Numbered from the stretch's first letter, positions 41,526-50,220 are shown. The stretch is DNA of 64,000 nt from JAXDMK01 sp963790325 (GCA_963790325.1 CAWBNY010000003.1:806001-870000), one strand, 5' to 3'. Program-made: numbers and translations. Notes: generated from the letters alone by a model not told the origin.

Positions 41526-44267
41526 TCAGCCGGTGTTGCGGAGGCCGGCGGCGATGCCGTTAACCGTCAGCAACAGCGCCCGGCGGAGCATGGGCGGGGG
41601 GTCGGCCGAGGCCCGCAGCCGACCCATCAGGCTCACCTGCAGCCGGCAGAGGGGGTCGAGGTAGGCCTGGCGGACGTCGAGGGTGCGTTGCAGCTCGGGC
41701 TGGCGGTCGAGCAGGCTCCGCTCCCCCGTCAGCCGCAGCACCTCCCCCACCGTGCGCTCGTGCTCGTCCCGGATGCGGTCGAACAGGTGGTGCAGGCCCG
41801 GATCGACCAACGACCGCACGTAGTGCCGGGCCAGGCCCATGTCGGTCTTGGCCAGCGTCATCTCCACGTTGGAGACGAAGACCCGGAAGAAGTGCCAGTG
41901 CTCGTGCATCTCGTCCAGAACGTCGCCGTAGCCGCCGGCCCGGGCCGCGGCCAGGCCGGTCCCCAGGCCGTACCAGCCGGGGATGATCTGGCGGGACTGG
42001 TTCCACCCGAACACCCACGGAATGGCCCGCATCGAGTCCAGTCCCCCGCCGCCCTCCAGCCGGGAGGCGGGCCGGGACCCGATGTGGAGATCCGCCAGCT
42101 CGGTGACCGGCGTGGCGGTCATGAAGTAGTCGACCAGGCCGGGGGCGTCGACGAGCGACCGGTAGGCGACGAAGGCGGCGTCGGACACGTCGTCCATGGC
42201 CACGTCCCACCGGTCGAGCACGTCCATCGGCTGGCGGGACTCCCGGTGGATCAGCGACGCCTCCAGCACCGCCGCCAGCAGGATCTCGATGTTGTGGCGG
42301 GCCAGTCCGGGCAACCCGTAGCGCTCGGAGATGACCTCCCCCTGCTCGGTGAGCTTCATCTGCCCCTCGAGGGTGCCGAAGGGCTGGGCCAGCACCGCCT
42401 CGTGGGCCGGCCCCCCGCCCCGGCTCACAGTGCCGCCCCGGCCGTGGAACAGCCGCAGCAGCACCCCGTGGCGCTGGACGACGTCGCGCAGCCGGCGCTG
42501 GGCCCGCTGGATCTCCCACTGCGACGTGGTGATGCCGGCGTCCTTGTTGGAGTCGGAGTACCCGAGCATGACCTCCTGGATGTCGCCCCGGCGGGCCACC
42601 AGCCGCCGGTAGCCGGGGTCGCAGAGGAGCTCGTCGAGGATGTCGCCCGCCCGCCTCAGCTCCTGCGCCGTCTCCAGGAGGGGGACGAAGCCGATGCGGG
42701 CCAGGCCGGTGCGCACGTCGACCAGGCCCGCCTCCCGGGCCAGCACGGCCGCGGCCAGGATGTCGTCGGCGCCGCCGGTCATGGAGACGATGTAGCTCTC
42801 GATCACCTCGTCGCCGTAGCGGTCGAGGGCCTGGCGGAGGGCGTCGAAGGTGGACATGGTGGCGGCCGGGCCGTCGGGCAGGACGGTGGTGGGGGCGATC
42901 AGCGGCCGCCGGCTGGTGAGCTCCCGGGCCAGGACCTTCATCCGTTCCGGCCGCGACAGCCGCTCGTAGGCGACGGGCAGGTCCTCCAGGGGGTCGAACA
43001 GGGCGGCCAGGGCCTGGTGGTGCTTGGACGCGTGCTCCCGGACGTCCATGGTGGCCAGGTGGAAGCCGAAGGTGGCCGTCTGGCGCATCATGCGGGCCAC
43101 GATCCCGGCGGCGGCGGCTCCGCCCCGGTTGGTCCGCAGCGACGTGGCCATCACGGCCAGCTCCTGGAGCAGCTCGAAGCGGTCGCGGTAGTCGAGTCCC
43201 TCGCGGTGGGGCCCGTCGGCGACGGCCCGGGTGCCGGTGTTCTCCAGCCGCTGACGGATGTAGGCGCACTTGAGCCGGTACGGCTCCTCCCCGTAGAGGC
43301 GCACCGAACGGTCGTAGACCTCCGGCATCACGATCCGGTCCTCGGCCAGGCTTTGGAGGAGGTCCTCCGACACGGGCACGATGCGGGTGGACACGCTCAG
43401 GTCGCGCACCAGGAGGTCGACCGCCGCCATCAGGTCGGCGATGCCCCGCTCGTGCTGGATGGCGAGGACCTCGAGGGTGACCTCGGGGGTGACGCTGGGG
43501 TTGCCGTCGCGGTCGCCCCCGACCCACGTGCCGAAGCGCAGGGGGCGGGCACCGACGCCGAGGTCGATGCCCAGTCGGTTCAGCTCCCGGGTGAGGTCCT
43601 CCAGGATGTCGGGGACGACCTCCCGGCACAGCTCCTGGAGGTGGTACTGGATCGAGCTCGCCTCCTCCGACGGCTCGGGCTTGCCCTGGCGCAGCTCGTC
43701 GGTCTGCCACATGAGGTCGACGACCTCGGCGAAGCGGCGCTCGATCCGGGCCCGCTCGGCGGGGGCGGCGCCCTGGCGGGTCCGCAGCAGCTCCGCCACC
43801 TGGCGCATCTTGGACAGGACGGAGCGACGGGCGGCCTGGGTGGGATGCGACGTGAACACCGGCCGCAGTTCGAGCCGGCGGACCACGTCGTCGACCAGGG
43901 TCGACGGGACGCCCTCCGCCTCGATGCGGTCGACCGACTCCGCCAGCAGGCCGCCCCGGCCGGCGGTGCGTTCGAGGTCGCGGGCCTGGTGGACCTGCTG
44001 GACCACGTTGGCCAGGTGGAACCAGGCCGAGAAGGCCCGCACCAGGAGGATCTCGGTGGGCAGGTCGACCCCGGCCAACGCCTCCACCAGGGTGTCGGCG
44101 CCCGCCCGGCGGACGTCCTCGACGAGGGCCCACAACCCGGGCCCCTCCTGGCGGTCGAGCGACTCCTTGAGCATGCGCCCGACCCAGTCGAGGTCGGCCC
44201 GGACCGCGGGCGCTTCGGGATCCGCCTCGGTGACCACGGACAACATGGCCGAGGGGGTGTTCGTCAT
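41526..44267 (-). CDS. ppc: Phosphoenolpyruvate carboxylase
   Basis: A 913-residue PEP carboxylase that adds bicarbonate to PEP to make oxaloacetate. The catalytic His is in FTSHPTQAARR near residue 137, followed by WVGGDRDGNP, GFVPLLETAQELRRAG, MLGYSDSNKDAGITTSQWEI, FHGRGGTVSRGGGP and LRLFHG; the C terminus ends in the conserved RNTG. Length is typical. The ATG at 44267 overlaps the stop of the transglutaminase-like gene (ATGA), an odd partner for a central-metabolism enzyme. Confidence 0.97.
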   Translation of the reverse strand: MTNTPSAMLSVVTEADPEAPAVRADLDWVGRMLKESLDRQEGPGLWALVEDVRRAGADTLVEALAGVDLPTEILLVRAFSAWFHLANVVQQVHQARDLERTAGRGGLLAESVDRIEAEGVPSTLVDDVVRRLELRPVFTSHPTQAARRSVLSKMRQVAELLRTRQGAAPAERARIERRFAEVVDLMWQTDELRQGKPEPSEEASSIQYHLQELCREVVPDILEDLTRELNRLGIDLGVGARPLRFGTWVGGDRDGNPSVTPEVTLEVLAIQHERGIADLMAAVDLLVRDLSVSTRIVPVSEDLLQSLAEDRIVMPEVYDRSVRLYGEEPYRLKCAYIRQRLENTGTRAVADGPHREGLDYRDRFELLQELAVMATSLRTNRGGAAAAGIVARMMRQTATFGFHLATMDVREHASKHHQALAALFDPLEDLPVAYERLSRPERMKVLARELTSRRPLIAPTTVLPDGPAATMSTFDALRQALDRYGDEVIESYIVSMTGGADDILAAAVLAREAGLVDVRTGLARIGFVPLLETAQELRRAGDILDELLCDPGYRRLVARRGDIQEVMLGYSDSNKDAGITTSQWEIQRAQRRLRDVVQRHGVLLRLFHGRGGTVSRGGGPAHEAVLAQPFGTLEGQMKLTEQGEVISERYGLPGLARHNIEILLAAVLEASLIHRESRQPMDVLDRWDVAMDDVSDAAFVAYRSLVDAPGLVDYFMTATPVTELADLHIGSRPASRLEGGGGLDSMRAIPWVFGWNQSRQIIPGWYGLGTGLAAARAGGYGDVLDEMHEHWHFFRVFVSNVEMTLAKTDMGLARHYVRSLVDPGLHHLFDRIRDEHERTVGEVLRLTGERSLLDRQPELQRTLDVRQAYLDPLCRLQVSLMGRLRASADPPPMLRRALLLTVNGIAAGLRNTG

Positions 44268-45058
44268 GCCTTGTCGGCCCACACCTTCATGCCCTGCAGG
44301 GTGGGGGCGCCGTAGGTGGTGACCATGGCCACGTCGGTTGCGTCCCGGCCCCTCCCGATGAGAACCCGGCCGACGCGGCGGGTGTTGTTCCGGGGGTCGA
44401 ACGTCCACCACCGGTCGCCCAGGTAGACCTCCGTCCAGGCGCAGAAGTCCATCTCCTCGTGGGGCGGCGGCACGTCGATGTCGGGCAGGTATCCGAACAC
44501 GTAGCGGGCGGGGATGTTGAGGCTGCGGCAGAACGTGACCATCAGATGGGCGAAGTCGCGGCACACGCCCTCGCCCGAGTCGTAGACGTCGCAGGCGGTG
44601 GTGGTGGCGGTGCTGGTGCCGGCCAGCCAGCGCACGTTCCCGTGGACCCAGTTGGACACCGCCTGGGCCCGGCTCCACCCGGGTTCGGTGTGTCCGAACA
44701 GCTTCCAGGCGTCGTCGAAGAGCACGTCTGACTGGCAGTAGCGGCTGGGAAGGAGGAAGACGAGGGCGTCGGCCGGCAGCTCCTCGACCGGCGACTGCCG
44801 GGCGTAGACGTCGAGCGGATCGGGGTAGGCCGATACCTCGACCACCGCGTCGTAGGTGAGATGGGTGCGCCCCGCAGGCAGGACGAGGCGGTCGCAGACG
44901 TTGCCGAAGGCGTCGAAGTAGAACGGCCGACCCATCTCGGGGTCGGTCTCCCACCGGGCGGACAGGATCCGCTCCTCGGGCCGAGCCCGGATCTGCCAGA
45001 CCGACGGCGTCGGGCCCGCGGCCTCCCACTCGAACTGGCAACCGACGCGGACCCTCAT
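44264..45058 (-). CDS. Transglutaminase-like protein
   Basis: A 264-residue protein with a transglutaminase/protease-like core. An N-terminal beta region (VRVGCQFEWEAAGPTPSVWQ) precedes the catalytic triad: Cys in SGEGVCRDFAHLMV, His/Asp-equivalent in EEMDFCAWTEVYL (the His is replaced here by Cys, FCAW, where family members usually read HAWVE) and Asp in TFDPRNN. The altered His may mean a changed or lost activity. GACAAT is 7 nt upstream of the ATG. It is co-translated with ppc. Confidence 0.85.
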   Translation of the reverse strand: MRVRVGCQFEWEAAGPTPSVWQIRARPEERILSARWETDPEMGRPFYFDAFGNVCDRLVLPAGRTHLTYDAVVEVSAYPDPLDVYARQSPVEELPADALVFLLPSRYCQSDVLFDDAWKLFGHTEPGWSRAQAVSNWVHGNVRWLAGTSTATTTACDVYDSGEGVCRDFAHLMVTFCRSLNIPARYVFGYLPDIDVPPPHEEMDFCAWTEVYLGDRWWTFDPRNNTRRVGRVLIGRGRDATDVAMVTTYGAPTLQGMKVWADKA

Positions 45059-45108
45059 CGTCTCCATTGTCCCTCTCGACCGTGAACGGGTTGTTTCCCG
45101 GCTGTCAC

Positions 45109-45114
45109 TACCCT
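45109..45114 (+). promoter_or_regulatory. -10 box TACCCT of the EEP gene
   Basis: TACCCT is 10 nt before the ATG at 45125. Confidence 0.45.
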
Positions 45115-45124
45115 GTGGGTTCCC

Positions 45125-45889
45125 ATGAGCCCGGCCCGGCGAACGTCGCCCGACGGCTCGACCGGGTTGGTGGTGGCCACGCTCAACGTCCGCCACACGG
45201 CCGACCGGTGGCGGGCCCGGGCGCCGCTGCTGGTGGAGCAGCTGGTGGCCCTCGATCCGGACCTGATCGGGCTGCAGGAGGTGCGCCGCTTCCCGAGCCA
45301 GGCCCGGTGGATCGCCCGGAGGGCGGCCGGGGCAGGGCCGGGGCGGCGGCCGTGGGAGGTGCGCACGGCGTACAAGACGGGCGTTAAACGGCTGTGGGAG
45401 GGCATCGCGGTCCTCTCCCGGCTACCGGTTGCGGACGGGGCCCGGCTGCCGCTCGGCGGCGACTCCCGGGTGGCGCTGCGGGTCACCGTAACGCTACCCG
45501 GCGGCGGCCGGCTCGACCTGTACCAGACCCACCTGGCCGACGGCGACGCCGATCTCCGCCGCGCCCAGGCCCAGCGGCTGCTGGCGTGGATGGACGAGCG
45601 CCCAGGCATGGCCCAGCTCGTGGTCGGCGACCTCAACTCGGGGCCGGGGAGCGGGCCGCTTCGGGTCCTCGGGCGGCGCCTGCGGTCGGCCTACGCCGTG
45701 GTCCACGGGTCGGAGCCGCGGCGGACGGTGCCCGGCGGCGCCGTCCTCGACTACATCCTGGTCAACGACCTGGTCACGGTGATGGACGCCTGGACAACTT
45801 TCGACCGCCCCTCGCCTGACGACCCGGACCTGCTTCCGTCGGACCATCTCGGCGTGGCCGCCCGGCTCATCTGCGACCCGTCGGGTTGA
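45125..45889 (+). CDS. Endonuclease/exonuclease/phosphatase-family protein
   Basis: A 254-residue EEP enzyme. Metal and catalytic signatures are ATLNVRH (the Asn strand), LIGLQEVRRF (Glu), the QTHLADGDADLRRAQAQRLL region (His), VVGDLNSGP (Asp/Asn) and SDHLGVAA (Asp-His at the C terminus). The family includes DNA repair nucleases and lipid or sphingomyelin phosphodiesterases; substrate unknown. Its last 23 bp overlap the secreted hydrolase gene on the other strand. Confidence 0.9.
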   Translation: MSPARRTSPDGSTGLVVATLNVRHTADRWRARAPLLVEQLVALDPDLIGLQEVRRFPSQARWIARRAAGAGPGRRPWEVRTAYKTGVKRLWEGIAVLSRLPVADGARLPLGGDSRVALRVTVTLPGGGRLDLYQTHLADGDADLRRAQAQRLLAWMDERPGMAQLVVGDLNSGPGSGPLRVLGRRLRSAYAVVHGSEPRRTVPGGAVLDYILVNDLVTVMDAWTTFDRPSPDDPDLLPSDHLGVAARLICDPSG

Positions 45890-46856
45890 GGCGGTGGCGG
45901 ACCCGGAGCCCGCCGATCACCCCGCCGACCACGACGATCAGGACCACCACCACCAGGACCCCGGTGGCCTTGGGGTTGGGGTCGCGCAGGTCGGTGGGGC
46001 GGGTGAGGTGCCGGTCGAGGAAGGCGACGGTGGCCGGCCACACGTCGTCGCGCAGGCCGTGGCCATGGCCCCGGCCGGGCACCACCACCAATTCCTGCTC
46101 GACCCCGGCCGTGTCCAGCCGGTCGGCCATGGCCCGGGCCTGGTCGACGGGGACCAGCTCGGCGCTGCCGTTGACCAGGAGCATGGGGGCGTCGGTGGGG
46201 TCGACGTGAGAGACGGGTGAGGCGTCGGCCCACCGATCGGGGCAGGCCGCCGGGTCGCACGGCAGGAGCAAGGCCGACAGGGCGGCCGCTGCGCCGCCGG
46301 CCCCGGCCAGGGTCGTGAGGTCCATCGGCCCCGACCACGACGCCGCCACCAGGATCCGGGAGCCCCGGTCGGGCGGGCCCTCGCCCAGGGTGGCGAGCAT
46401 GGCCGCCAGGTGGCCACCGGCGGAGATGCCCAGGGCCCCCATCCGCCCAGGGTCGAGGCGGTAGTCGTAGGCGTTCAGACGGGCCCACTCGACCGCCGCC
46501 CGGACGTCGTCGATCTCGGCGGGGAAGGCTTCGCTCTCGGTCAGACGGTAGTTGACGGCGAACACCACCCACCCCCGCCGGGCCAGGCGGGTGGCCTCCT
46601 CGACCACGTCGGCCTTGTCGCCCGTGCGCCAGGCGCCCCCGTGGATTAGGACCACCGACACCCGCTCGGCGTTGGTGTCATCGGGGACGTAGGCGTCGAG
46701 GAGCAGGTCGTCGCCCCCGGCGGTGCCATACCTCACGTCGTGGGTGACGGTGAAGGGCACGGCTTTCGGCTCGGTCGTGACGGTGGTGGCCTGGCCGCCG
46801 GCCCCGACGGCGAGGGCGGCCGCCACCATGGCCGCGGCCAGGGCGGTGCGGGTCAT
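45867..46856 (-). CDS. Secreted alpha/beta hydrolase with C-terminal membrane anchor
   Basis: A 329-residue esterase-like protein. It has a signal peptide (ALAAAMVAAALAVGAGGQAT), an oxyanion-hole motif VVLIHGGAWRTG, nucleophile Ser in LGISAGGHLA, an acid in VNGSAELVPVDQ (candidate) and catalytic His in VVPGRGHGHGL. The HGG loop places it near the BD-FAE/hormone-sensitive-lipase group of carbohydrate and lipid esterases. A C-terminal helix (GVLVVVVLIVVVGGVIGGLR) with basic tail would anchor it to the outer membrane face. It is coupled to the metalloprotease gene upstream (ATGA) and overlaps the EEP gene in convergent orientation. Confidence 0.9.
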   Translation of the reverse strand: MTRTALAAAMVAAALAVGAGGQATTVTTEPKAVPFTVTHDVRYGTAGGDDLLLDAYVPDDTNAERVSVVLIHGGAWRTGDKADVVEEATRLARRGWVVFAVNYRLTESEAFPAEIDDVRAAVEWARLNAYDYRLDPGRMGALGISAGGHLAAMLATLGEGPPDRGSRILVAASWSGPMDLTTLAGAGGAAAALSALLLPCDPAACPDRWADASPVSHVDPTDAPMLLVNGSAELVPVDQARAMADRLDTAGVEQELVVVPGRGHGHGLRDDVWPATVAFLDRHLTRPTDLRDPNPKATGVLVVVVLIVVVGGVIGGLRVRHRLNPTGRR

Positions 46857-47284
46857 CGGCGGAGGACGGCCGCCGTCGACCACTTCACCCGGTGCCGCCC
46901 GAACGCGTCCTCGAGGGCCTGGCCCGGGCCGAGGCCCATCGCCCGGCGGACGAGGGCGAGGAGCACGCCGGCGTACTCGCTCCCGTGGGCGGCGAAGGTG
47001 ACCGGCGTCACGCAGTGGGCCATCTCGTGGAGGACCGTCAGCTCCCTGCGGGCCCACCGGGGCATCTGGAGGACACCGGCGGGCGTGGCCGTGGCCCGCT
47101 TGTGGCCGTGGCCGGGACGGACGTCGAACGTGTGCGGGCCCCACTTGTCGAGGAACCACCCGGTGGCCGCCACCCCGTCGACGTAGCCCTGCATGGCGGC
47201 GACGGTGGGCAGGGCCCGGCCCGCGTCGACCTCGTTCTCGGCCCGGTACAACCGGGCCCGCTGACTGTCACGCGGCCGATCCAC
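46853..47284 (-). CDS. Small zinc metalloprotease-like protein (TIGR04338 type)
   Basis: A 143-residue protein with the zinc-binding motif LTVLHEMAHCVTP near residue 90, preceded by PRWARRE and followed by HGSEYAGVLLALVRRAMG. An N-terminal DRPRDSQRARLYRAENEVDA matches the actinobacterial TIGR04338 metallohydrolase family, whose function is not known. GTG at 47284 is the start chosen because it opens that block. The stop overlaps the hydrolase start. Confidence 0.8.
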   Translation of the reverse strand: MDRPRDSQRARLYRAENEVDAGRALPTVAAMQGYVDGVAATGWFLDKWGPHTFDVRPGHGHKRATATPAGVLQMPRWARRELTVLHEMAHCVTPVTFAAHGSEYAGVLLALVRRAMGLGPGQALEDAFGRHRVKWSTAAVLRR

Positions 47285-47361
47285 GAGCCGGACCGTACCC
47301 GGAGCCCGGGCCGATTTCGGACCATCCGGGTGTCCCACCCCCGCCCGGCCGGTTCCTGCGG

Positions 47362-47488
47362 CCGGACGATCACCTGGCGACCCGTGCGCGACCCGAAAGC
47401 CCGGCGGCACCCCGTTTTCGTGTCCCGGCCGGGACGATCGTTTGGCGACCCGTACGCCGACCCCGGCGGCACCCGACGGATGTTCCGG
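47362..47488. repeat. Two imperfect tandem copies of a 60-67 bp unit
   Basis: The unit ACGATCNNNTGGCGACCCGT, followed by CCCGGCGGCACCC and TGTCCCGG/TGTTCCGG, occurs at 47362-47428 and again at 47429-47488 with a 7-bp difference in length. It lies between the metalloprotease gene and the amidase gene, whose promoter lies just beyond it. Confidence 0.6.
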
Positions 47489-47513
47489 GGCGGTTCGGGG
47501 GACACTCGAGGTC

Positions 47514-48482
47514 GTGCCCCGACATCTCTCCCTCACGGCTGGCGCGCTCGCGCTCGCCCTCGCTGCCGCCTGCACCGGCGCCGACCGCAACCCGCCCGCC
47601 GTCCAGGGCCGTCCCCCCGAGACGACCACGACCACGCCCTCGCCGACAACGCCCACCACCGTCGCCCCGCCGAAGGCCGACGCCAGAGCCGTCATCTCCC
47701 CAGCCGGCGTCGTCGTCCCCGTCGTCAGCCACACCGACACCGGGTGGGTCGTCCGGACCCCGTGTGGCGACACCGCCGATCTCGCCGACGGCACGCCCGT
47801 CGCCCACGCCACCATCGTCCTCGACCCCGGCCACGGCGGCACCGAGCCGGGGGCCATCGCCGCCAGCGGCCTGCGGGAGGCCGACGTCAACCTCGCCGTC
47901 GCCCGCCACACCCGGACCGCCCTGGAGGCGGCCGGCGTCAGCGTCGTGGTCACCCGCACCGGCGACTACGACGTCAACCTCTCCCCCCGGGCCGAGATCG
48001 CCCGCGCCCTCGACGCGGCCGCCTTCGTGTCCATCCACCACAACGCCGAGCCCGACGGTCCTTACGCCGGCCCCGGCGCCGAGACCTACTACCAGATCGC
48101 CTCCCCCGACTCGAAGCGCCTGGCCGGCCTCGTCTACGAGGAGGTGGTGGAGGCGTTCGCCGCCTACGAAATCGCCTGGGTGGCCGACACCGACGCCGGC
48201 GCCAAGTACCGCCGGGGTGAGCGGGGCGACTACTACGCCGTCCTCCGCCTGCCCCGGGACGTGGTCAGCGTGCTGGTGGAGGCCGCCTTCGTGTCCAACC
48301 CGCCCGAGGCCGAGCTCGTCAGCCGCCCCGACGTGCAACGGACCGAGGGCGAGGCCATCGCCCGGGGCATCCTGCGCTACCTGACCACGTCCGACCCGGG
48401 ATCCGGCTTCACCGAGCCCTACCCCCGCACCGACCCTCCCGGCTCCGGCGGCGTGGCCCGCTGCGTCGAACCGGACCTCTAG
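47514..48482 (+). CDS. N-acetylmuramoyl-L-alanine amidase (Amidase_3)
   Basis: A 322-residue cell-wall amidase that cuts the bond between the stem peptide and the muramic acid. A signal peptide (TAGALALALAAACTG, with Cys, possibly lipoprotein) is followed by a Thr/Pro stalk. The catalytic domain shows VLDPGHGGTEPGA (zinc His and Glu), EADVNLAVARHTRTALE, VSIHHNAEPDG (His/Asn), and VLVEAAFVSNPPEAEL (catalytic Glu). Length is typical for secreted Amidase_3. GTG 47514 has GACACT 7 nt upstream. It stands alone after the repeat pair. Confidence 0.92.
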   Translation: MPRHLSLTAGALALALAAACTGADRNPPAVQGRPPETTTTTPSPTTPTTVAPPKADARAVISPAGVVVPVVSHTDTGWVVRTPCGDTADLADGTPVAHATIVLDPGHGGTEPGAIAASGLREADVNLAVARHTRTALEAAGVSVVVTRTGDYDVNLSPRAEIARALDAAAFVSIHHNAEPDGPYAGPGAETYYQIASPDSKRLAGLVYEEVVEAFAAYEIAWVADTDAGAKYRRGERGDYYAVLRLPRDVVSVLVEAAFVSNPPEAELVSRPDVQRTEGEAIARGILRYLTTSDPGSGFTEPYPRTDPPGSGGVARCVEPDL

Positions 48483-48604
48483 CCCCGGAACCGGGGGAAC
48501 GGACCGGTGACGGCACACGGGTAGCCGTCGTCCTGGACGTTGACGAAGAGCGTCCGGCGGTCGGGCCAGAAGGTCACCCCGGTGAGCCGTCGTGAGATCA
48601 CCAT
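48479..48604 (-). pseudogene. C-terminal remnant of a PhoX/DUF839-type phosphatase
   Basis: Only 41 codons: RRLTGVTFWPDRRTLFVNVQ then PCAVTGPFPRFRG. The FxPDxRTLFVNxQ and AxTGPF pattern is the end of the DUF839 (PhoX) family, which is several hundred residues long. The remaining parts are missing upstream, so this is a degraded copy. It lies directly after the amidase stop, tail to tail. Confidence 0.65.
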
Positions 48605-48678
48605 GGGTCGATCCTGACCGCGGCGGTTGAAATCGGGTCGGCGTCCCGGCAACCCTCCGGGGGACGGCGGGTGAACTC

Positions 48679-49068
48679 TCAGCCGGGCGAAGAGGGGTGG
48701 ATCGTCAGCGGCTGGCCGGCGTCGCCCCTCAGGACCCGGATGGCGAGCTGGCCGTTGGCCAGGGACGCCTCCACACCGCCGCCGAAGCCCTCGGGCAGTT
48801 CGATCTCGCGCTCGTAGCCGCCGTACTCCCACTCGTGGACCAGGTAGTCCCGGGGGGCGGCGCTGCGCAGATGGGCCCAGAACCGCAGGCGGCCGGGACG
48901 TAGCTCGATGGTGACGTCGTCGGCGGTGACCGCCGGCAGGGGCGACACCACCACCAGGGCGTGACTGGTCTCGTACACGTTCACCGGCACCGGCTGGGGC
49001 CGCATCTCGTCCTCTACCGCGGCGGTGGCGTCCCGTACCTGGTCGGCGCTGGGTTGGTCGATGGCCAT
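48679..49068 (-). CDS. Hsp20/alpha-crystallin small heat-shock protein
   Basis: A 129-residue protein with the alpha-crystallin core: VYETSHALVVVSPLPAVTADD, YEREIELPEGFGGGVEASLA and the NGQLAIRVLRG signature near the end (the usual xxxGVLxIxxPK, here with A/I and without PK). Length is right for a small chaperone that holds unfolded proteins. TAGGAC is 7 nt before the ATG at 49068. Confidence 0.88.
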   Translation of the reverse strand: MAIDQPSADQVRDATAAVEDEMRPQPVPVNVYETSHALVVVSPLPAVTADDVTIELRPGRLRFWAHLRSAAPRDYLVHEWEYGGYEREIELPEGFGGGVEASLANGQLAIRVLRGDAGQPLTIHPSSPG

Positions 49069-49075
49069 CCCGCCG

Positions 49076-49081
49076 GTCCTA
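49076..49081 (-). promoter_or_regulatory. -10-like box TAGGAC of the Hsp20 gene
   Basis: TAGGAC is 7 nt before the ATG at 49068; the last base is C, not T. Confidence 0.35.
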
Positions 49082-49098
49082 CCCTCCGGCCTTCGGCC

Positions 49099-49434
49099 CT
49101 AGTCCTGGAAGTCGAGCGCGACCTCGGGCCACGGCGGGGGGTCGGCCAGGATCACGTCGTGGATCTCCTTCATCTGCAGCCGGAACCAGTGGTCGAACGG
49201 GTCGAGGGACACACCCATGCCGATCATCGCCTCGTCGAGGTTCTCCGCCTCGATGTAGTAGATGACGAACTCCTCGTCCTCGTTGCCGTGGAGGAACACC
49301 TGCTCCCGGGTGATGCCGAGCCGCTGACGGGAGTCGACGTAGTCGGGATTGTCGTCGGTGCACTTGGCCATCAGCTCACGCCAGGCGCCGAGCTTGCCCG
49401 GGACGATGATCAGGACGAGGGCTGAAGCCGGCAT
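49099..49434 (-). CDS. Conserved-looking 111-aa protein, unassigned
   Basis: A 111-residue protein: SALVLIIVPGKLGAWRELMA, NEDEEFVIYYIEAENLDEAM and PPPWPEVALDFQD. The pattern of strands and helices looks like a dimeric ferredoxin-type fold (similar to mutarotase or monooxygenase-like small proteins), but I cannot name it. GAGGAGG lies 4-5 nt before the ATG, a clear ribosome binding site. Confidence 0.65.
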   Translation of the reverse strand: MPASALVLIIVPGKLGAWRELMAKCTDDNPDYVDSRQRLGITREQVFLHGNEDEEFVIYYIEAENLDEAMIGMGVSLDPFDHWFRLQMKEIHDVILADPPPWPEVALDFQD

Positions 49435-49501
49435 GCATCCTCCTCACGACAGGGCTCGTTGCGATTGGTCTGCCGCGACGGGGACCCTAGCCAAACCGCA
49501 G

Positions 49502-50173
49502 CTACCCGACCGCCTCGACCGCCTCGACCACCCCGGTCGCGCTGACCACCGGGACCGCCCACCGTCGCTGGTGATGGTCGGCCCAGTGGTCCATGAGGTT
49601 GACCCGGCCCAGGAAGTCGTTCCAGCTCAGGCAGGGGACGTGACGCCAGGCCTCGTTCTCCGGGTACGAGATCACGTACCCGCCCAGGTACACGAACGGG
49701 ATGTGGACGCCCTCCATGGCCTGGACCCACTCCGGGAAGTGGGCGGCCGCGGCCAGGACCTCCGCTGACGCCGAGTGGCGGCCCCGCAGCTCGATGGCCC
49801 GGGCCCCCTCGACCGGGTCCCACCCCGCCCCCAGGTCGACCGTCACCCGGCGGATCCCGGGGACGTGCCGGGCGCCGGGGAGGAGCGTCACCCGCCGGGG
49901 GCCACCCAGCAGCTGGCCCCAGCTCCAGTTCTCGGGCACGCCCTCCGACACCACCTCCCACAGCTCCTCGAACGTGTGCCGCACACCGTCGAGCCCGTCC
50001 GTCTCCGGCAGGTACACCGCCACCACGTCGGTCACGAGAGGCTGGTCGTGGCGGACGGGGGAGGTGTCGACGGCGTCGAAGTCGAGGTCGGTGAAGCCCC
50101 AACCGCGCTGGGCGTTCCACCGGCGGACGTTGTCGAGCTGGTCGGCGAGGGGGACGAAGAACTCGTCGTTCAT
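49502..50173 (-). CDS. Conserved-looking protein, unassigned
   Basis: A 223-residue soluble protein: FFVPLADQLDNVRRWNAQRG, TFEELWEVVSEGVPENWSWG, then repeated hydrophobic strands (VTLLPGARHVPGIRRVTVDL, FVYLGGYVISYPENEAW) and LMDHWADHHQRRWAVPVVSA. I do not know the family. ATG at 50173 is the first standard start; TAGACT lies 31 nt further upstream, so the leader is short. It may be transcribed with the DM13/zinc-finger genes. Confidence 0.65.
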   Translation of the reverse strand: MNDEFFVPLADQLDNVRRWNAQRGWGFTDLDFDAVDTSPVRHDQPLVTDVVAVYLPETDGLDGVRHTFEELWEVVSEGVPENWSWGQLLGGPRRVTLLPGARHVPGIRRVTVDLGAGWDPVEGARAIELRGRHSASAEVLAAAAHFPEWVQAMEGVHIPFVYLGGYVISYPENEAWRHVPCLSWNDFLGRVNLMDHWADHHQRRWAVPVVSATGVVEAVEAVG

Positions 50174-50220
50174 CCGGGACCGGTCGGCGGCGTCGATGGC
50201 GACGAGTCTACGGGCGGCCT

